In this document: positions 16,469 to 23,996 of the stretch, piece after piece
Layout of the letters: the number at the start of each line of letters is the position of its first letter
Position numbering within the stretch: the first letter of the stretch is position 1
Assembly: GCF_014655295.1 (NCBI RefSeq)
Contig: NZ_BNBI01000007.1
Location: 424,704-488,703, forward strand
Direction of reading: 5' to 3'
Origin: Streptomyces fumanus
GTDB taxonomy: Bacteria; Actinomycetota; Actinomycetes; Streptomycetales; Streptomycetaceae
Length of the DNA stretch: 64,000 nt
Translations under genes and position numbers: made by a program
The notes under the pieces: model-generated
What the model was told of the DNA's origin: nothing
The model's input: only the letters and a program-made list of their open reading frames with translations
The model's database searches: none

Positions 16469-17689
16469 CTAGGCCACGTCCTCCAGGCCGAGGCCGCCGG
16501 TGGAGAGCACCGCCGCCGCGTGGGCCGCGGAGGCCAGGGTGATGTGCCGGTGCCAGCCCCGGAAGGACCGCCCCACGAAGTCCCGCAGCCCGACCTCCTC
16601 GCCGGTCTCGGCGTAGTCCCGGTCCACCCGGCGGGTCAGCTTCGTCAGCCGGAGCAGCGGCGCGACCGGCGCGCTCATCAGGTCGGTCAGCCAGAACCGG
16701 ACCGGCGGGCGGCGCGGGTCGCGCCACTCGCCGAGCAGCAGCATCGGCCGCTGCCGGCCCATCTGCGGGTCCAGCAGCGACACCCGTACCACGGAGGCGA
16801 GGGAGGTGTGCGAGGCGTGCGGCCGCGCCGGGTCGAGCCAGTGCACCGGCCGGCGCAGCCCCTTGGTCGACTCCATGATCTGCTGGGCGGGCAGCGGCCC
16901 CGCGCCGAAACCGGGCAGGGACCGGTCCGCCACCGTCAGCCGGCAGGAGGCGCCGATCCGGCCGACGACGGGCACCCGGGCCCGGGCCAGTTGCGCCAGC
17001 GCCGGACGGACGGCGCCGCCGCGCAGGTCCAGCAGGACCGGCCGGCGCGTGACGTTCCCGTACCGGGCGGTGTCCAGGGCCACCGCGACGGCGCACTCCT
17101 CCGGGGTCTCCCGGCCGGCCTCCCGGGGCACCTCCGCCCGCTCCCGCCGCTCGTGGTCCTCGACCCACGGCTCGGGCAGCAGCAGCCGCCAGTTGACCGG
17201 GACGCTCATCTCCTCCGCGGCGAACCACAGACCGAACGCCTGCTGCCCCCGGAACATATGGCCCAGTCGCGGGGCGAACAGCCGGTCCACGCCCACCGAG
17301 TGCTCCCCGGCCTTCGGGATGTGCAGCGGGCCCACCACCCACGCCCGGGGCGCCGCCGTCCGCTCCAGATACCCCGCCAGTTCGGTCCGGATCGGGCGCC
17401 AGTCCCACGTCGAGCTGGAGATGAAGTGGTGCAGGCTCTGCTCGGCGGCGGCACCGCCGACATGCGCGGCGATGTTGCGGATCGACTTGCGCCCCTTGGC
17501 GAACAGCAGCCCCCGCAGATACTGGTCGGCCTTCAGGCGCTGGTCCTTCCTGCGGAACGTGGAGAAGAGCGCGGCACCCAGTTCGGTGACGGCGTCGTCG
17601 CAGACCGCGCTGCCGGTGAGTTCGTGGACTCGAAGGCGCTTCAGGCCCGGTTCGGCGAAAGTCTCCCGCCTGACTGCAGACGTGTTCAC
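16469..17689 (-). CDS. Degenerate IS701-family transposase-like protein (copy 1)
   Basis: A 406-residue protein with the IS701 transposase scaffold: QYLRGLLFAKGRKSIRNIAA near the start, LHHFISSSTWDW, IPKAGEHSVGV, VNWRLLLPEPWVED, and a C-terminal FRGWHRHITLASAAHA. In active members the segment before FPKxGxHSVGV reads like VDDTG and carries the first catalytic aspartate. Here it is VVGPLHIPK, and the second conserved aspartate motif (ADAGYG-like) is replaced by LLDLRGGAV. Catalysis therefore looks lost. No flanking terminal repeats were seen. GTG at 17689 has GGAGAG upstream; longer starts are possible. Its paralogue lies at 29306. A domesticated DNA-binding role is plausible (inference). Confidence 0.75.
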   Translation of the reverse strand: MNTSAVRRETFAEPGLKRLRVHELTGSAVCDDAVTELGAALFSTFRRKDQRLKADQYLRGLLFAKGRKSIRNIAAHVGGAAAEQSLHHFISSSTWDWRPIRTELAGYLERTAAPRAWVVGPLHIPKAGEHSVGVDRLFAPRLGHMFRGQQAFGLWFAAEEMSVPVNWRLLLPEPWVEDHERRERAEVPREAGRETPEECAVAVALDTARYGNVTRRPVLLDLRGGAVRPALAQLARARVPVVGRIGASCRLTVADRSLPGFGAGPLPAQQIMESTKGLRRPVHWLDPARPHASHTSLASVVRVSLLDPQMGRQRPMLLLGEWRDPRRPPVRFWLTDLMSAPVAPLLRLTKLTRRVDRDYAETGEEVGLRDFVGRSFRGWHRHITLASAAHAAAVLSTGGLGLEDVA

Positions 17690-18104
17690 AACGCTCTCCA
17701 TCCGGTCGGACAGCCCCGCGGCTGCGGAGACCACCGTCAGGTCCGGACCCGGCCCGGCACGAGGTGCGGCGGACACCCCGTTGCGGGGCCGGCCGGTGCC
17801 CGTGCCACCAGCGGGCCCACCGGGCGCGGCGCCGGGCCGGGACGGCCGGCCGCACCGGCGGCGAGGGGTGTGGCCGGACCACCGGGTACGGCGGAAACCG
17901 GCGGGAAACGGCCTGTACGAGCGCCGCTAGGTGACAGATTCGGACCAGACCTCCTAGCGTTCACCGGCAAATGGCCGGACCATGCCTGACGGATTCCCGG
18001 AGTACCGGATCACCTGCCGCCGCCGGCGAGCCGGTGGCTCCGCTCCCCGCTGTCCGCCGAGGTGGCGGACGCGCCCGCAGGGCCCGAGAGTGAGAAGTCC
18101 CGAC
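17690..18104. other. Divergent spacer between transposase-like copy 1 and the SGNH gene
   Basis: About 415 bases with no supported gene. It must carry the promoters of the two divergent genes. The right half contains CCGG-rich imperfect dyads, but nothing I would assign as a specific site. Confidence 0.5.
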
Positions 18105-18869
18105 GTGACCACACCATGCAGAACGGGTGACAGGCGCCGCATCGAGTCGTACACGGTCGTCGGCGAGACTCTGGACGCGGACCGCGGCGTCGTCCGCGCG
18201 GCCGACGGCGCGTCGACCGACTGGGCGGACCGGCTCGCCGTGCTGCTCGCCGAGGAGCGGCCCGACGGTGTGCTGCACTACCGGAGACCGGCGCGCGGAC
18301 GGTTCCGGGACCGGGCCGGGGCCGAGCAACTGGCCGTCGTCCGGCGGTACCCGCCCGACCTGGTCAGCTTCAGCGCGGGCAACGCCGACCTGCTGCTCGC
18401 CGGGGGCGACCCGGACGCGGTGGCGGAACGCACCGAGGAGGCGGTGGCGGAACTGTCCGCCCACGCCGGCACCGTACTGCTGTTCACCGGCGTCGATCCG
18501 CGTGCCCTGCCGGGACTGCGCCATCTGCGCGGCAGGACCGCCACGTACACCGCGCACGTACGGGCCATCGCCGACCGGTTCCACTGCCCGGTGGTGGATC
18601 TGTGGTCGCTGCGCGCGCTGCAGGAGCACCGCGCCTGGGAGGACGGCGCGTTGTGCCTGTCCCCGGCGGGGCACCGGCAGGTCGCCGCGCAGGCGGCCCG
18701 GGTGCTGGGGCTGCGCAGCACCGCCTCCGAGGGCCGGCTGCTGCGTGAGCCGGGAACGTCCCTCAGCCGGCTGCGCCGCAGCGGGGCGGAGTGGCTGCGC
18801 GACTACCACGCGCCCTGGCTGGCCCGCCCGGTGCCGGAGCCCCGGCCCGCGGGCCGGCGCGAGTCCTGA
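18105..18869 (+). CDS. Degenerate SGNH/GDSL hydrolase-like protein
   Basis: About 254 residues with the overall order of actinobacterial SGNH hydrolases. Block I reads VVGETLDADRG instead of GDSxxxG, so the nucleophilic serine is threonine. The block with the conserved asparagine is present (FSAGNAD). Near the end, where the catalytic DGxH should lie, the sequence is EDGALCLSPAGH, with the histidine position occupied by Cys and one extra residue. The protein may therefore be a non-hydrolytic relative. GTG at 18105 has GAGAAG 7 nt upstream. It is followed by a spacer and then the DAHP synthase gene. Function unknown. Confidence 0.65.
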   Translation: MTTPCRTGDRRRIESYTVVGETLDADRGVVRAADGASTDWADRLAVLLAEERPDGVLHYRRPARGRFRDRAGAEQLAVVRRYPPDLVSFSAGNADLLLAGGDPDAVAERTEEAVAELSAHAGTVLLFTGVDPRALPGLRHLRGRTATYTAHVRAIADRFHCPVVDLWSLRALQEHRAWEDGALCLSPAGHRQVAAQAARVLGLRSTASEGRLLREPGTSLSRLRRSGAEWLRDYHAPWLARPVPEPRPAGRRES

Positions 18870-19349
18870 GGGCGGCGCCACCGGCCCACGGGACGCCCCT
18901 TCCGGATCCCGCCGCGACCGGCCACCGGCCGCGACCGCACCCCTCGGCCCGGGAGCCCAGGGGGCCGCGGTCGTGCGCGCGTGCCCGCGACATGACGAAG
19001 TGGCCGGGCGTTTGTTGCCGCGTCTGTCCTGAATCCACAGCATGGAACCGCCTTCACCGACGTTCCTGAGCCGCCGCCTCGTCGGCACCTTCCTCTCCGA
19101 GGAGCGACAGGCCGTCCGCCCCCGGCCGCGGCCGTGACCCGCCGAGCCCGCCACGAGTGACAGGGCGTCACAGCTCACGTGCCCGTCTGGACAGATACCG
19201 AGGAGACGAAGAGCGATGCCGAAGACAGTCGTCGAGTACGGGACCGGCATCCGGATCGCCCCCGGCGGCTCCCCCGCGCGATGACCGACCGCCAGCCCGT
19301 TCCGCGACCCGTCCGGCCGTACCCGTCCCGCACCCTTCGGAGATCTTCA
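18870..19349. other. 480-bp spacer upstream of the DAHP synthase gene
   Basis: No convincing gene. It contains an imperfect hairpin near its left end (18933-18974) and should carry the promoter for the DAHP synthase / dehydrogenase pair. Confidence 0.5.
18933..18974 (+). terminator. Imperfect hairpin after the SGNH-like gene
   Basis: Outer arms CGACCG / CGGTCG and inner arms CGGCCC / GGGCCG pair with a one-sided bulge. It starts 64 nt after the stop codon at 18869. Weaker than the other terminators in the window. Confidence 0.35.
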
Positions 19350-20519
19350 GTGGACAACACTCTGGACGACATATGCCTCACCTCCGCGTCGCAGCAGCCC
19401 AGGTGGGACGACCTCGTGCAGACCGAGCTGATCCGCAAGGAGCTCTCCCTGCGCGCGCCGCTGGTCCGCGCGGACGACGTACGTGTCCTGCGGGACCAGC
19501 TCGCCCGCGTCGCCGCGGGCGAGGCCCATGTCGTGCAGGCCGGCGACTGCTCCGAGGACCCCGACGAAAGCACACCCGAACACGTCCACCGCAAGGCCGC
19601 CGTACTGGACCTGCTCGCCGGGGCCCTGAAGCTGATCACCCGCCGGCCCGTGGTCCGCGTCGGCCGCATCGCGGGGCAGTTCGGCAAGCCGCGCACCAGC
19701 GACACGGAGATCGTCGGCGGTGTCGAACTGCCCGTCTACCGCGGCCACATGGTCAACTCGCCCGCGCCGGACGCGGAGAGCCGCAGACCGGACCCGCTGC
19801 GGCTGCTCACCGGCTACATGGCGGCCAGTGAGATCGCCCGGAACCTCGGCTGGCACGGCGTCCGCCGCCCGCACGCGGAGTCCACCGTGTGGACCAGCCA
19901 CGAGGCGCTCCTGCTCGACTACGAGGTGCCCATGGTGCGGGAGCAGCCCTCCGGTGAGCTGCTGCTCACCTCCACCCACTTCCCGTGGATCGGAGAGCGC
20001 ACCCGTCAGGTCCACGGAGCCCACGTCACCCTGCTCGCCAAGGTCGGCAACCCGGTCGGCTGCAAGGTGGGGCCCGCCATGACCGAGGACGAACTGCTCG
20101 CCCTGTGCAAGCGCCTGGACCCCGGGCGCGAACCCGGCCGGCTCACCCTGATCGCGCGGATGGGCGCCGACCACGCCGCCGAACGGCTCCCGCCCCTGGT
20201 CCGCGCGGTGCGCGCGGCGGGCCACCCGGTGATCTGGCTCACCGACCCGATGCACGGCAACACCGTCCGCACCCCGTCGGGGCACAAGACCCGCCTGGTC
20301 ACCACCATCGAACGCGAGGTGCGGGCCTTCAAGCGCGCCGTGGAGTCGGCCGGCGGTGTGGCCGGCGGCCTGCACCTGGAGACCACGCCCGACCACGTCA
20401 CCGAGTGCGCGCGCCACGCCGGCGACATCGGACGGGTGGGGGACGTCTACACCAGCCATTGCGACCCGCGTCTGACTCCGGATCAGGCGGTGTCCGTCGT
20501 GACGGCCTGGACCGACTGA
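19350..20519 (+). CDS. phzC: Class II (plant-type) DAHP synthase, PhzC-like
   Basis: A 389-residue class II 3-deoxy-D-arabino-heptulosonate 7-phosphate synthase, the first enzyme of the shikimate pathway. Recognisable segments are VVQAGDCSE near the N-terminus, RVGRIAGQFGKPR, VWTSHEALLLDYE, KVGNPVGCKVGP, WLTDPMHGNT and GGLHLETTPDHVTEC. Dedicated copies are common beside phzD/phzE-type genes to raise chorismate supply. GTG at 19350 was chosen because GGAG lies 7 nt upstream and the family begins shortly before WDDL. The stop is followed after 21 bp by the EntA-like gene, so the two form an operon. Confidence 0.93.
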   Translation: MDNTLDDICLTSASQQPRWDDLVQTELIRKELSLRAPLVRADDVRVLRDQLARVAAGEAHVVQAGDCSEDPDESTPEHVHRKAAVLDLLAGALKLITRRPVVRVGRIAGQFGKPRTSDTEIVGGVELPVYRGHMVNSPAPDAESRRPDPLRLLTGYMAASEIARNLGWHGVRRPHAESTVWTSHEALLLDYEVPMVREQPSGELLLTSTHFPWIGERTRQVHGAHVTLLAKVGNPVGCKVGPAMTEDELLALCKRLDPGREPGRLTLIARMGADHAAERLPPLVRAVRAAGHPVIWLTDPMHGNTVRTPSGHKTRLVTTIEREVRAFKRAVESAGGVAGGLHLETTPDHVTECARHAGDIGRVGDVYTSHCDPRLTPDQAVSVVTAWTD

Positions 20520-20540
20520 GCGATGATGGAGGTCGCAGAC

Positions 20541-21311
20541 ATGGAAGGACGCGTGGCCCTGGTCACCGGCGCGGCCGGCGGCATCGGAGAGGCCGTCGTC
20601 AGGGAGCTGGCCGGCCGCGGCGCCGTCGTCGCGGCCCTGGACCGGGACGGGGAGCGGCTCGGGGAGCGGACCGGGAAACTCGTGGCGGAGGGCCTGGCGG
20701 TCACCGCCTTCCCCACCGACGTCACCGACAGCGGCGAGGTGGAGGAGACCGTCGCCCGGATCGAGGACGGACTCGGCCCGGTCGACATGCTCGTCAACGC
20801 GGCCGGTGTGCTGCGGCTCGGCGAGGTCGTCTCCTACGACGACGCGGACTGGCGTACGACCTTCGACGTCAACGTCCACGGTGTCTTCCACGTGTCCCGG
20901 GCGGTGGTCGGCCGGATGGTGACGCGGTCCCGGGGCGCGGTCGTGACCGTGGCGTCCAACGCGGCGGCCACGCCCCGCGCCGACATGGCCGCGTACGCCG
21001 CCTCCAAGGCGGCCGCGGCGATGTTCACCAAGTCCCTGGGGCTGGAGGTGGCCCGCTTCGGCGTGCGGTGCAACGTCGTGGCGCCGGGGTCCACCGACAC
21101 CCCGATGCTGCGGTCCATGTGGAGCGACGAGTCGGGGGCGCGGCGGACGCTGGCGGGTGATCCGGAGAAGTACCGGGTGGGCATCCCGCTGGGCCGGATC
21201 GCCCTGCCCGCGGACGTCGCCACGGCGGTGGCCTTCCTGCTCTCCGACGCGGCCGAGCAGATCACCCTGCACGCCCTGACCGTCGACGGCGGCGCCTCCC
21301 TGGGCGCCTGA
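20541..21311 (+). CDS. EntA-like short-chain dehydrogenase, probable dihydro-3-hydroxyanthranilate dehydrogenase
   Basis: A 256-residue classical SDR with the NAD motif TGAAGGIG. The full catalytic set is Ser in VASNAAATPR and Tyr/Lys in YAASK. The segment TPRADMAAYAASK ... GVRCNVVAPGSTDTPM closely follows EntA (2,3-dihydro-2,3-dihydroxybenzoate dehydrogenase). With PhzC, PhzE and PhzD nearby, the best substrate is the amino analogue trans-2,3-dihydro-3-hydroxyanthranilate, which would give 3-hydroxyanthranilate (inference). The ATG at 20541 follows GGAGG by 9 nt. It is the second gene of the DAHP synthase operon. Confidence 0.85.
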   Translation: MEGRVALVTGAAGGIGEAVVRELAGRGAVVAALDRDGERLGERTGKLVAEGLAVTAFPTDVTDSGEVEETVARIEDGLGPVDMLVNAAGVLRLGEVVSYDDADWRTTFDVNVHGVFHVSRAVVGRMVTRSRGAVVTVASNAAATPRADMAAYAASKAAAAMFTKSLGLEVARFGVRCNVVAPGSTDTPMLRSMWSDESGARRTLAGDPEKYRVGIPLGRIALPADVATAVAFLLSDAAEQITLHALTVDGGASLGA

Positions 21312-21330
21312 GCCCGCGGACCGGTCACCG

Positions 21331-21379
21331 CACCCCGCGCCCCCGGCCCGGCGGACCACCGGGCCGGGGGCGCGGGGTG
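21331..21379. terminator. 21-bp perfect hairpin between converging genes
   Basis: Arms 21331-21351 and 21359-21379 pair perfectly around a 7-nt loop. It separates the rightward aromatic operon from the leftward nitrate operon. Confidence 0.8.
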
Positions 21380-21396
21380 TGCGGACGCCGGCTGGT

Positions 21397-22605
21397 TCAG
21401 GCGGCGGTGAGCAGCTCGTCCGGCGCGGCGGGCAGCCGCCGGCCGAGCAGGGACCGCAGGGCGGCGTAGGCGGCGGTGTCCCCGGCCAGGACGCCGCCGA
21501 CCAGGGTGGTCGCCGAACTGTCGAGGACGAGCTTGGCGTAGCGGTCGCCGCCGAGGTCGGCCCGGACGAACTCGACGGCGCCCTCGGTGCGCGCGTGCGC
21601 GTCCCCGAAGCTGGCCACCTCGATCCCCACCAGCTTCAGCCGGGTCGACAGCTCGGCCCCGGCGAACCCGGCGTCCCGCTCGCCGGTGAGCTGCCGGGCC
21701 ACCGCCTCGGCCATCCGGTAGCCCGGCGTCACCAGGCCGTAGCACCGGCCCTCGACCGCCGCGCACTCGCCGACCGCCCAGATCCGTGCGTCCGCCGTAC
21801 GGCAGCGGGCGTCCACCAGGAAACCGCCCCGGCCGCCGGTGGCCAGGCCGGCGCCGGCGGCCAGCTCGTCCCGCGGGCGCACACCGGCGGCGAACACCAC
21901 CAGGCCGGTGCCGAGGACCGACCCGTCGGCGAGCGTCACCGACCGCACCGAGCCGTCCGCGCCCGCGTCGACCGACCGCAGCCCGGCACCGCAGTGGACG
22001 CGCACCCCGCGCCGGGCCAGCAGCCGCCCGAGCACGGCACCGCCGCCCTCGTCCATCTGGAGCGGCATCAGCCACGGCGCCGCCTCCACCACGTGCGTCC
22101 GCATGCCGAGCGCGTCGAGCGCGCCCGCGGCCTCCAGCCCGAGCAGGCCCCCGCCGACGACCACGGCGCCGCGCCCCGGCCGGACGGCGGCGCGGATCGC
22201 GGCGACGTCCTCCAGCGTGCGGTAGACGTGGCAGCCGGGCAGGTCGTGACCGGGCACCGGCGGGACGAACGGCCGCGATCCGGTCGCCAGGACCAGCGCG
22301 TCGTAGCCCACCTCCGTGCCGTCGGCGCAGCGCACCGTGGCGGCGGCCCGGTCGATGCGCACCACGGGGGCGGACAGCCGCAGCTCCACCCGCTCGTCGC
22401 CCGCGAAGTCGGCGCCGGGCAGCGCCAGCCGGCCGGCCGGAGCGCCGCGGGCGTGCGCGGACAGGGCGATCCGGTCGTAGGCGGCCACCGGCTCCTCGGC
22501 CAGGACGACCACCCGCCAGGCGCCCTCCCGGTCCCGGTCGCGCACCTCCCGCACCAGCCGGTGGCCCGTCATCCCGTGGCCGACCACGACCAGGACGCCA
22601 CTCAT
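21397..22605 (-). CDS. NirB-like FAD/NAD(P)H oxidoreductase lacking the sirohaem domain
   Basis: A 402-residue flavoprotein matching the N-terminal electron-input module of assimilatory nitrite reductase large subunits. It starts VLVVVGHGMTGHRLVREV, has a second nucleotide-binding loop AVVVGGGLLGLEAAGAL and ends in the usual LVGGVLAGDT region. The [2Fe-2S], [4Fe-4S] and sirohaem parts of a complete NirB (about 800 residues) are absent. It is the last gene of the four-gene nitrate operon, with its ATG overlapping the previous stop. It probably passes electrons from NAD(P)H to the nitrate reductase. Confidence 0.82.
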   Translation of the reverse strand: MSGVLVVVGHGMTGHRLVREVRDRDREGAWRVVVLAEEPVAAYDRIALSAHARGAPAGRLALPGADFAGDERVELRLSAPVVRIDRAAATVRCADGTEVGYDALVLATGSRPFVPPVPGHDLPGCHVYRTLEDVAAIRAAVRPGRGAVVVGGGLLGLEAAGALDALGMRTHVVEAAPWLMPLQMDEGGGAVLGRLLARRGVRVHCGAGLRSVDAGADGSVRSVTLADGSVLGTGLVVFAAGVRPRDELAAGAGLATGGRGGFLVDARCRTADARIWAVGECAAVEGRCYGLVTPGYRMAEAVARQLTGERDAGFAGAELSTRLKLVGIEVASFGDAHARTEGAVEFVRADLGGDRYAKLVLDSSATTLVGGVLAGDTAAYAALRSLLGRRLPAAPDELLTAA

Positions 22606-23996
22606 CGGGCCTCCGTACCGCGTGCGTACGCCGCGCACCAGCCGCGCACCTCGCCGACGCAGCCGCCGCAGCCGGTGGTCGCCCGGGTGGCGGCGGCCAG
22701 CCCGGCCACGGTACGGGCACCCGCCCGCCAGGCGGCGGCCAGGTCCGCGCCCGTGACGTGGGCGCAGTGGCACACCACGGCGTCGGCCGGCCGCCGTTCG
22801 CCGGCGTACTCCACCGGAGACCCCAGCAGCAGGGCCAGCCGGTCGGCGGGGACCGGCTCGCCGCGCCGGTAGAGGCGTACCACCGCCGCGATGGCCCGGC
22901 CGAGCCCCAGCAGCACCGCGCCGCGGACGCGGCCGTCGCGCAGCCAGAGCCGGGCGTACCGGCGGCGGGCGGCGTCCGCGAACACCACCGTCTCCTCGGC
23001 CCCGTCCGGCGCCCCGAGCCACACCAGGTCCATCTCGGGTGCCTTCAGGCGTACGACGGGTCCGGCGGCGGTGTAGCGGTCCCGCCCGCCGGCCAGCAGC
23101 CCGGCCAGCGCCTCGGCCTGCTCCCAGGCGGCGGTGTGCCCGAAGTGCGGGCCGGTGCCGCCGGGGGGTTCGGCGCAGTCGCCGAGCGCGTGGACCCGCG
23201 GGTCGGCGGTGCGCAGTTTGTCGTCGACGACGACGCCCGTGCGCACCGCGAGCCCCGCGGCGCGTGCCAGCGCGGTGCGCGGCGCCACCCCGGTGCACAG
23301 CAGGACCTCGCCGGCGGCCACCCACCGGCCGTCGTCGAGACGGAGCTTGCCGCCCGTGCGGGCCTCGGCCGTCCGGCCGGTGCACAGGGCCACGTCCAGG
23401 GCGCGCAGCCGCGCCGACAGCGACTCGCCCGCCCGGGCGTCCAGATGCCGGTCCAGCGGGTAGCGGCCCCGGTGCACGAGGGTGACGTCCCGGCCGCGAC
23501 GGCGCAGCGCCAGCGCCGCCTCGACCGCCAGCGGGCCCCCGCCGACCACCGCCACCGGGTCGCCCGAGCCGAGGTCCGCGCAGTGCGCCAGCGTCCTGAG
23601 CGTCCGCACGCCCGGCGTGAGCCGCCCGTCGGCGCCCCGGGCCCAGGGCAGGTCGGGCACCAGGGGAGCGGCGCCGGTGGCGAGGACGAGACGGTCGTAG
23701 GGGTAGGCCCGCCCGTCGCTGCCGCGCACCAGGCGCCGGTGCCGGTCGACGGCCGTGGCCGTGACCCCGAGCCGCAGGTGGGTGCCCTCGGGCGGGGCGG
23801 GCAGGGCGAGCGCCCCGGGGGTGAGGGTGCCGTCGAGCACCGAGGTCAGCAGCGGGCGGCTGTAGGCCCCCGCCGGCTCGTCGCCCAGCACGGTGACCTC
23901 ACCCCGGTGACCGTGCCGGCCGAGCCGCTCCACCAGGCGGTGGGCGGCCGGGCCGTATCCGACGACCACGATCCGCTCGGTTCCCGGTGTGCTCAT
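22602..23996 (-). CDS. nasB: FAD-dependent reductase with C-terminal BFD-like [2Fe-2S] domain (nitrate reductase electron-transfer subunit)
   Basis: A 464-residue pyridine nucleotide-disulfide oxidoreductase-type protein (VVVGYGPAAHRLVERL, AVVGGGPLAVEAALAL). The C-terminal 60 residues carry a bacterioferritin-associated-ferredoxin-like cluster site, CHCAHVTG ... CGGCVGE. This composition fits NasB/NasC-type subunits that donate electrons to assimilatory nitrate reductase. Start and stop codons overlap those of its neighbours (ATGA at both ends), so it is co-translated with them. The symbol is by analogy. Confidence 0.8.
   Translation of the reverse strand: MSTPGTERIVVVGYGPAAHRLVERLGRHGHRGEVTVLGDEPAGAYSRPLLTSVLDGTLTPGALALPAPPEGTHLRLGVTATAVDRHRRLVRGSDGRAYPYDRLVLATGAAPLVPDLPWARGADGRLTPGVRTLRTLAHCADLGSGDPVAVVGGGPLAVEAALALRRRGRDVTLVHRGRYPLDRHLDARAGESLSARLRALDVALCTGRTAEARTGGKLRLDDGRWVAAGEVLLCTGVAPRTALARAAGLAVRTGVVVDDKLRTADPRVHALGDCAEPPGGTGPHFGHTAAWEQAEALAGLLAGGRDRYTAAGPVVRLKAPEMDLVWLGAPDGAEETVVFADAARRRYARLWLRDGRVRGAVLLGLGRAIAAVVRLYRRGEPVPADRLALLLGSPVEYAGERRPADAVVCHCAHVTGADLAAAWRAGARTVAGLAAATRATTGCGGCVGEVRGWCAAYARGTEAR

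Noticed and set aside
21397..22605. A complete assimilatory nitrite reductase
   Set aside because: Only the flavin input module is present. The cysteine motifs for [4Fe-4S]/sirohaem and about half of the usual length are missing.
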